A stretch of DNA of 26,762 bases from CAZKNJ01 sp964554185 (lineage in GTDB: Bacteria; 4484-113): contig CAZKNJ010000019.1 in assembly GCA_964554185.1 (NCBI GenBank), positions 1-26,762 on the forward strand, read 5' to 3'. Of this stretch, positions 21,866 to 26,762 are shown one piece after another. The position numbers and the translations under genes are program-made. Below the pieces are notes generated by a model. The model worked only from the letters and a program-made list of their open reading frames with translations. It did not search any database and had not been told where the DNA came from. The first letter of the stretch is position 1. Every line of letters starts with the position of its first letter.

Positions 21866-23171
21866 GGTTCTCCGCCGCCAGCCTTCCGGCGGCTTCGCCC
21901 AGCGCCATCGCCACCGGTGTCACCCGGGCGGACGCAAACGCGGTGCTGTCGCAGGACAGGTTGCGGCCGGCGGCAAAGAGGTTTTCATAGTCGCGCGAGA
22001 CAATGGTGCCACGCGGAATCTGGTAAGGGCGTGCGAGCATCCGCGTTTCCAGGCCGGAGCCCGCAACGTGGATGTCAATGGGGTAGAAAGCGGTTACTGC
22101 CGGGTTGCAGAACGTGCGCCCGCGCAATACGTCTGCGCCTTTAAGTTTCTGTTTGCCGACCACGCGGTAAGACTCGCGGATGCCGATTTCCGGCGCGACC
22201 GCCGCCAGCTCCGACCGTTCAAAACCCGGCACGCGCTTCTTCATCCACGCAGCCAGCGCATGAACTTGCCGGAGCGCCTCGGTGCGCAGAGCCGCCGCCG
22301 CCCGCAGCTGCGCGATTGATGCCTCCACGAAGTAGCTCTGCGGGGGGAACACGCGCGTGGTGTTGACCACCACTTCTCCCGGCCGCGCGCCGCCGAAAAA
22401 GAGCAGCCGGTCGCGGGGGCAGGGAAACTCGCCGCGCGCCTGCGCCTCCCGCACCATCTTGAAGTAGCCGGACACCGCCAGATACTTCTTCAGCCTGCGC
22501 TTGAAATCCGGCGGCAGGTGGAAATCCTTGGTGTGCGCCGCCACGTAATCGCGCACTGCGTTCTCATCCACGCCCGCCAGCACAAAGATATGCGTCCACG
22601 CCTGCGGCTCCAGCGGGGTGATGACCTCGGCCTGCGCCAAGCGCGCAATCGCCGCGCAGCCGGTGGCGTCCACCACCGCCTGGGCGCGCAGCCGCATCTG
22701 CTTGAATGGCTCGCGCATGTCCCACGAGAGCGTCACCGCGCCGATGCGGTCCCCCGAAGTCCCGACCCACTCCGCGCGCCGGTTGAAGCACAGCTCCACG
22801 CCTTCCGCCGCGAGCTTCTCCACCAGGTACGGCGCCAGCACGGCGGTATTCACCGGAGTAAGCGTGGGCGCAAAGCCGATGGGATCCAGCACATGGCCGG
22901 GGCTTCCGGCCAGCCGCACCAGGTCGTCCACGAACTCCTGCGCAATGCCCAGGATCAGTTGTTCCGGTTTGCCGCCTTCAGTTTCCGACGGTCCGTGAAA
23001 GCCCTGCCAGGGCTGCACCAGCGAAAGCGTCGTGCAGCCGCCTAGCATTCCGCTGGCTTCGGCGAGTATCACTTCCGCTCCGGCCCTGCGCGCGGCCAGC
23101 GCCGCCGCGCAACCGGCCATCCCGCCGCCGACCACTAGCACATCGCATGCCCGCTCGGTTTTATGCGCCAT
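21858..23171 (-). CDS. FAD-dependent oxidoreductase (Pfam PF12831-like)
   Basis: 437 residues from the ATG at 23171, which has GGAGG 9 bases before it; an ATG at 23204 would add 11 residues deep in the preceding gene. The N-terminal dinucleotide fold is unmistakable (CDVLVVGGGMAGCAAALAAR, then AEVILAEASGMLGGCTTLS). VVDATGCAAIARLA and, near the end, NLFAAGRNLSCDSTAFASAR plus VTPVAMALGEAAG are the FAD-contact blocks of the PF12831 group. Members are flavoproteins of unknown substrate, often next to carbohydrate genes in Planctomycetota and Armatimonadota. No signal peptide is seen, so it is probably cytoplasmic. It is the last gene of the mtnA operon and overlaps the DUF4127 gene by 11 bases. 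Confidence 0.85.
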   Translation of the reverse strand: MAHKTERACDVLVVGGGMAGCAAALAARRAGAEVILAEASGMLGGCTTLSLVQPWQGFHGPSETEGGKPEQLILGIAQEFVDDLVRLAGSPGHVLDPIGFAPTLTPVNTAVLAPYLVEKLAAEGVELCFNRRAEWVGTSGDRIGAVTLSWDMREPFKQMRLRAQAVVDATGCAAIARLAQAEVITPLEPQAWTHIFVLAGVDENAVRDYVAAHTKDFHLPPDFKRRLKKYLAVSGYFKMVREAQARGEFPCPRDRLLFFGGARPGEVVVNTTRVFPPQSYFVEASIAQLRAAAALRTEALRQVHALAAWMKKRVPGFERSELAAVAPEIGIRESYRVVGKQKLKGADVLRGRTFCNPAVTAFYPIDIHVAGSGLETRMLARPYQIPRGTIVSRDYENLFAAGRNLSCDSTAFASARVTPVAMALGEAAGRLAAENLD

Positions 23172-24633
23172 CAAGTTCCGCCTCCACTTCAAACTCCGCC
23201 TCAAACCAGCGCCGCCACGGCAGCGACGCCTTCACCGCCTTCACCGCCATGCGCCCGCCGCCCAGCTCCGCGCCATCAAATTTCCGGCGCGCAATTTCGG
23301 TGGCCATCCGCGCGAGTTTCGTCTCCGCAGCAGCCACCTCCGCCGCGTCCGGCTCCAGCCCGCCATAGTCGCCGATTAGCTTCGTTCTTAAGTACGCGTT
23401 GTACACCAGGTCTTCCAGATAGCCTGTGACCACGGTGCGCGCCAGCGCTGCGTTCGGTCCTGCCGCCGCCAGCAGCCTGCCAGCGAGCAGGCCGTGGCCG
23501 ATGCGGTTGGAAACCGTATTGCACTGCACGGTGGCTCCCGGCAGCTCCTCCGCCTGCAAGAACTCGTCAAAGAGCGTGGGATTGATTCCATTGGTCGCCG
23601 TGAGGTTAATCACGACTTCGTTAGCATCCAGCCTTTTCAGTGGCTGAATCCGCTCAACCACCGCGCGCAGCTCCGGCGCATCCATGTCGCCACCGGTGAG
23701 TTCAATATACGGATCGCCCGGCGCGGGCGTTCCTTGTATGTGAACGCTGTGATCTTGAGTAGCATCCACCACTTCAGCGTCGGCCAGTGATGCCAGCACT
23801 TCCAGGTTCTCCGCAACGGTGCGGCTTTCGTACGGCGCGACGCCATCCAGGCTCATGTCCGCCGCCACGCGAAGCGGTTGCGCCTCGCCATCCCCGCGCA
23901 GCGCGCCCGCCAGCAGCGCAGCGCCCGCTTCATCGCCGCCATCGGCAATGGTCAGCGCTCTCGTGGGATACTCGGCACGCAGGTGCGCCAGCTCCGCCTC
24001 CTGCCAGCCGCCCGGCACGCAGTCCTCCACGGCGATATGCAGATGCACGCCCAGCGTGCCGCAGAGGTCTGCCATCCTGAGCGCGGTTCTGAGCTGGTTC
24101 TGCCGTGCTTGCGCAAAGTCCCTGGATTCAGTCTCTTCCAGCCCCTCAATCCGCAAGTCCCCTGCAGCCGCTTTCTCCAGGAATCCCAACGCATTCAGAC
24201 CACTGGCCTCCTGCTGCGCCGCCATCGTGGGCGATAGCTGCATCCACTCCTGCGCCCGGCTCAGGCCCGCTTCGTCAAAGATGTTGCCCCAGACGCGCTT
24301 CCACACGATAAATGCGCCCAGCCAGGCGGCGCGCCCGCTGACGACGCGCAGCAGCCGTTCGCATTCGTCCGCCCGTGCCGCGTCCTCTCCCGCCGTCCGC
24401 CCCTGCACCAGCCCGCCGTATAGCAGCGCGTCCAGCGAGATCACGGCGGAGTCGCTGAAGCCGCAATGCTCGCCCAGCCACTCGCTCAGTTCCTTGATCG
24501 GCGCCGGCCGGTTGCGGCTGCCAACGATGCCTCGCGGTGGTACGAGTATCCGCCTGGGCGAAATGCAGTCGGCGTGCACCGCCGCCGTGTAGTTCAGCGG
24601 GCGGTCGTCCAGCGGTAAGTAGGCGATGTGCAT
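23161..24633 (-). CDS. DUF4127 family protein
   Basis: 490 residues, the usual length for DUF4127, a family of unknown function. The recognisable start is MHIAYLPLDDRPLNYTAAV, with the acidic-Arg pair of the family, followed by LVPPRGIVGSRNRPAPIKEL and VISLDALLYGGLVQGRT. Later blocks include ATQDHSVHIQGTP, DANEVVINLTATNGINPTLF and NTVSNRIGHGLLAGRLLAA. The many conserved Asp, Arg and Asn residues suggest an enzyme rather than a structural protein, but no catalytic role is established. There is no signal peptide. Its ATG shares one base with the stop of the upstream gene (TAATG), and its end overlaps the FAD oxidoreductase by 11 bases, so the three are translated together. Confidence 0.82.
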   Translation of the reverse strand: MHIAYLPLDDRPLNYTAAVHADCISPRRILVPPRGIVGSRNRPAPIKELSEWLGEHCGFSDSAVISLDALLYGGLVQGRTAGEDAARADECERLLRVVSGRAAWLGAFIVWKRVWGNIFDEAGLSRAQEWMQLSPTMAAQQEASGLNALGFLEKAAAGDLRIEGLEETESRDFAQARQNQLRTALRMADLCGTLGVHLHIAVEDCVPGGWQEAELAHLRAEYPTRALTIADGGDEAGAALLAGALRGDGEAQPLRVAADMSLDGVAPYESRTVAENLEVLASLADAEVVDATQDHSVHIQGTPAPGDPYIELTGGDMDAPELRAVVERIQPLKRLDANEVVINLTATNGINPTLFDEFLQAEELPGATVQCNTVSNRIGHGLLAGRLLAAAGPNAALARTVVTGYLEDLVYNAYLRTKLIGDYGGLEPDAAEVAAAETKLARMATEIARRKFDGAELGGGRMAVKAVKASLPWRRWFEAEFEVEAELDGA

Positions 24634-25313
24634 TACTCGTTTAGCAGTTCGTCAATCGCCTGGCGGAATTCGCGCGTGACCTTCTCCACTCCGCCGGGGG
24701 TGGGGCCGGTGACCACCACGCCAAGCATGATTCCGCCGATTTCCGAGTACTGCAGCACCCTCAAGTCGCTCGGCGTAATAAGCTTCTGAGTGGGAATGAG
24801 CAGCGGCCGGTCGCTGTAAGCGGCGATAGCGCGGTACAAGGCGATGTCGGTCTGCATTAGAGGCTGCCCGTATTGCTCCGGCGGTATCACCGCCGCCTCC
24901 AGCATGCTGATGACGTTCTTGCCGTGGCAGTAGACATGGGTCAGATGGAAGATCTCGCCCTCGGTGAGCAGGCGGTCAATCGCCGGAATCAGCTCGGTCT
25001 TTTCGCCCAGCTCCAGGTAGCACGCCGGCAGGTGGTGCGCGTAGATGTCAATGAACTTGAGCCCCACGTCAATCAGCGCTTCCAGCTCCTGCTTTTCCGG
25101 CAGCCGCTCCGTTCCCGGCATCAGCCCCACTGGCACACCCGCTTCCTTAATGATGGCTTCCACCCGCGGCCGCTCGGCGGCAAAGTCGCCGAAGCTGGCG
25201 CCGCTGGCGCGATGCACCACGTTCATGTGCACTTTCACCGCGTCGGCTCCGCCGCTGGCTGCGGCCTTGGCGAATTCAACTGTGTTATCCGGCAGCGATA
25301 CGATTAGCCTCAT
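24633..25313 (-). CDS. Putative TIM-barrel protein of unknown function
   Basis: 226 residues. I do not recognise a named family. The pattern of alternating short hydrophobic strands and helices suggests a TIM barrel: RLIVSLPD, GADAVKVHMNV, VPVGLMPGTE, LKFIDIYAHHLPA, THVYCHGKN, RPLLIPTQKLI and GIMLGVVVTGPTPGG. The His and Lys at strand ends (KVHMN, YAHHL, HVYCHGK) are candidates for an active site, and the late Gly-rich TGPTPGG loop resembles a phosphate-binding turn. No signal peptide. It begins within the end of mtnA (ATGA, 4-base overlap) and ends one base into the DUF4127 start, so it is certainly co-expressed with both. An aldolase or isomerase acting on a sugar phosphate would suit the neighbours, but this is a guess. 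Confidence 0.65.
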   Translation of the reverse strand: MRLIVSLPDNTVEFAKAAASGGADAVKVHMNVVHRASGASFGDFAAERPRVEAIIKEAGVPVGLMPGTERLPEKQELEALIDVGLKFIDIYAHHLPACYLELGEKTELIPAIDRLLTEGEIFHLTHVYCHGKNVISMLEAAVIPPEQYGQPLMQTDIALYRAIAAYSDRPLLIPTQKLITPSDLRVLQYSEIGGIMLGVVVTGPTPGGVEKVTREFRQAIDELLNE

Positions 25314-26341
25314 TGTCGTCTCCTCTTGCGGTCAGCCCGCCCGCCCGGGAATAGGCCGTGCTCGCTCACATAGTACGACACCAGCTCGCGGGGCGTCACG
25401 TCAAAGGCGGGATTCCACACCTTGCACTCGTCGGGTGCGACTTGCTTGCCGCCGAGGTGCGTTATCTCCCGCTCGTCGCGCTGCTCAATCGCAATGGCGG
25501 CTCCATTCGGGCAGTGCACATCGTAGGTGCTCACCGGCGCCGCCACGATGAACCGCACTCCGTGCCGCGCGCACAGCGCCGCCATCTGGTAGGTCCCTAT
25601 CTTGTTGGCGACATCCCCGTTCGCCGCGATGCGGTCGGCTCCGACCACTGCTGCGCTCACCTGCTTCTGCGCCAGCAGCGCGCCCACCGCGGTGTCCGCG
25701 ATGAGGCGGTATTCCACGCCCGCCCGTCCCAGCTCCCACGCGGTCAGCAGCCCCTGCTGCCGCGGCCGGGTTTCCGGCACGTACACCACCCGGATGCGCT
25801 TTTCGCGGTACGCGCGAACAATGGCTGCGAGCGCCGTTCCCTCCCCGCCGGTGGCCAGCGCGCCGGTGTTGCAGATAGTCAGCGCTGCCTCGCCCTTTGG
25901 AATCAGCTCTGCGCCGAGGCGGGCGATGGCGCGGTCGGCTGCAAGCTGCTCGCGGTGGACTAGCTTGGCCTCCGCCACTAGCAGCCCCGCCACACGGGAC
26001 GAGGCAGCATCCCCCGCATCCACCAGCGCTCTGCGCATCCGCGCAAGCGCCCATTGGAGGTTGACCGCCGTCGGCCGGGTCGCCGCCAGCTTCTCCATCG
26101 CGGATTCGATTCGCCGCCGGAACACACCCGGCGAGGCATCATGCGCATTCACCGCCGCCTGCGCCACGCCATACGCCGCCGTGATGCCGATGAGCGGCGC
26201 CCCGCGCACTTGCATCCGCTCAATCGCGCGCGCATAGGCCGCCGGCTGGTCAAGGGTGATGTAGGTTTCGTGCCGCGGCAGCTTCGTCTGGTCAATAATG
26301 ACGGCGCGCCCCCCCTCCCAGGTTATCGCTTGCACGCGCAT
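25310..26341 (-). CDS. mtnA: S-methyl-5-thioribose-1-phosphate isomerase (or related sugar-1-phosphate isomerase)
   Basis: 343 residues, full length. The family opens the ring of 5-methylthioribose-1-phosphate to the ribulose form in methionine salvage; some members also act on 5-deoxyribose-1-phosphate. The catalytic pair is present: Cys157 in ICNTGALATGGEGTAL and Asp236 in VVGADRIAANGDVANKIGTY. QVRGAPLIGITAAYG (44-58) and VYVPETRPRQQG are further signatures separating it from the eIF2B subunits. It is the first gene of a four-gene overlapping operon. The rest of methionine salvage (mtnK, mtnB, mtnC, mtnD) is absent here, so its partners may point to another substrate. A -10 lies 9 bases before the ATG, with no ribosome site. 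Confidence 0.92.
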   Translation of the reverse strand: MRVQAITWEGGRAVIIDQTKLPRHETYITLDQPAAYARAIERMQVRGAPLIGITAAYGVAQAAVNAHDASPGVFRRRIESAMEKLAATRPTAVNLQWALARMRRALVDAGDAASSRVAGLLVAEAKLVHREQLAADRAIARLGAELIPKGEAALTICNTGALATGGEGTALAAIVRAYREKRIRVVYVPETRPRQQGLLTAWELGRAGVEYRLIADTAVGALLAQKQVSAAVVGADRIAANGDVANKIGTYQMAALCARHGVRFIVAAPVSTYDVHCPNGAAIAIEQRDEREITHLGGKQVAPDECKVWNPAFDVTPRELVSYYVSEHGLFPGGRADRKRRRQ

Positions 26342-26350
26342 AGCGCACGA

Positions 26351-26359
26351 ATCCTAGCA
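26351..26359 (-). promoter_or_regulatory. Extended -10 of the mtnA operon, leaderless arrangement
   Basis: Minus-strand TGCTAGGAT ends 9 bases before the ATG of mtnA. No clear -35. Spacing matches the radical SAM and nadA promoters. Confidence 0.45.
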
Positions 26360-26388
26360 CAGTGGAATGAACCGCCCTCTCCGGGTAC

Positions 26389-26408
26389 GCCGGGCTGACC
26401 AGCCCGGC
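26389..26408. terminator. GC-rich hairpin between purQ fragment and mtnA
   Basis: GCCGGGCT/AGCCCGGC, an 8-base perfect stem with loop GACC. On the plus strand it is followed by TATCTTCATCTTT, only moderately T-rich; on the minus strand, where it would end purQ transcription, no T tract follows. A terminator or a small palindromic element are both possible. Confidence 0.35.
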
Positions 26409-26456
26409 TATCTTCATCTTTCGGGCCTGCTGGTCTGCTGGCTTGCCAGCTTGCTG

Positions 26457-26680
26457 TTACGCCACGCGCGCGGACATATAATCCGCAATCGCGCCGAGTA
26501 TCTTCATCCCGTCCGCGCTGCCGAGGACTTCCTCGCAGGCGCGTTCCGGATGCGGCATCATTCCCAGCACATTCCCGCCCTCGTTCACGATGCCCGCGAT
26601 GTTCTCCACCGCGCCGTTGGGATTGGCCTCCGGCGTGATGTTGCCGCGCTCGTCGCAGTAACGGAACACCACGCCCTTGC
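26457..26680 (-). pseudogene. purQ: C-terminal fragment of phosphoribosylformylglycinamidine synthase subunit PurQ
   Basis: About 70 residues with clear PurQ identity: VVFRYCDERGNITPEANPNG, AVENIAGIVNEGGNVLGMM, then MPHPERA, which holds the His-x-Glu pair of the glutamine amidotransferase triad, and the ending LGSADGMKILGAI. Intact PurQ has roughly 220-260 residues, so the N-terminal two thirds with the nucleophilic Cys are missing. The minus-strand frame stays open to the window edge, but what precedes about 26680 does not look like PurQ in any frame. Instead that DNA looks like a promoter and start region for a rightward gene. This is either a real gene remnant or an assembly junction. The 5' limit given is approximate. 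Confidence 0.75.
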
Positions 26681-26690
26681 GCGTCCAGTA

Positions 26691-26699
26691 TGGTATAAC
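26691..26699 (+). promoter_or_regulatory. Possible extended -10 for a rightward gene at the window edge
   Basis: TGGTATAAC, in the TGn-TAnnn form used elsewhere in the window, about 60 bases before a ribosome-site and start-codon arrangement at 26750-26762. It lies just outside the purQ fragment. Confidence 0.35.
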
Positions 26700-26756
26700 A
26701 CTAGACGTATCTGCTTCTGGGCCAATGGAGGGCCCGGCAGGTGAACTATGGAGGCG

Positions 26757-26762
26757 ATGATG
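26757..26762 (+). CDS. Possible first codons of a gene running off the right edge
   Basis: GGAGG at 26750-26754 is followed by CG and then ATGATG; the second ATG at 26760 has the better 5-base spacing. With the -10 at 26691 it looks like the beginning of a rightward gene. Only two codons are inside the window, so nothing can be said of its product. Confidence 0.3.

Overview
This is a GC-rich bacterial chromosomal window, fully packed with genes. The longest stretch without a gene is about 225 bases, at 14740-14964. There is no tRNA, rRNA, CRISPR array, insertion sequence or phage gene in it. The organism cannot be named from the sequence. A split two-subunit glycine decarboxylase, a DUF4127 protein, an FAD oxidoreductase of the kind common in Armatimonadota and Planctomycetota, a TIGR03790-type lipoprotein with dockerin-like repeats, and very short leaders suggest an uncultured deep-branching bacterium. 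Armatimonadota or a neighbour is my low-confidence guess.

Layout. 49-2907 (-) is a large multidomain surface lipoprotein. 3018-5428 (+) holds a secreted alpha/beta hydrolase and an APC-family amino acid permease. 5605-6096 (+) is a small winged-helix-like protein of unknown role. 14739 down to 6102 (-) is a long, tightly spaced cluster: a five-domain S1 protein, CoaE, a lytic transglycosylase, then GcvT, GcvH, GcvPA and GcvPB (the complete P, H and T proteins of the glycine cleavage system), followed by a PflA-like radical SAM protein. 14965-16119 (+) is an acyl-CoA dehydrogenase. 16252-18005 (-) contains a histone H1-like Lys/Ala repeat protein, then a small FtsB/DivIC-like membrane protein directly behind a purine nucleoside phosphorylase. 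18063-20107 (+) is a glycosyltransferase overlapping a CPBP membrane protease. 20202-20831 (+) is a peroxiredoxin. 21829-20870 (-) is NadA. 26341-21858 (-) is a four-gene operon with every junction overlapping: MtnA, an unrecognised TIM-barrel-like protein, a DUF4127 protein and an FAD oxidoreductase. The right edge holds only the C-terminal third of PurQ, and after it apparently the promoter and first codons of a rightward gene.

The most striking observation is the peroxiredoxin. The codon for its peroxidatic cysteine is an in-frame TGA at 20367-20369. The reading frame is intact on both sides, and a hairpin with a GU-containing loop sits just downstream, where a bacterial SECIS belongs. I read it as a selenocysteine peroxiredoxin (Sec56) that would be missed or cut in two by ordinary gene calling. 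It also lacks the usual C-terminal resolving cysteine.

Two wider patterns stand out. A -10 element of the form TGnTAnnnT recurs before many transcription units. In several of these the -10 lies only 7-9 bases before the start codon (radical SAM, PNP, glycosyltransferase, NadA, MtnA), which predicts leaderless transcripts.
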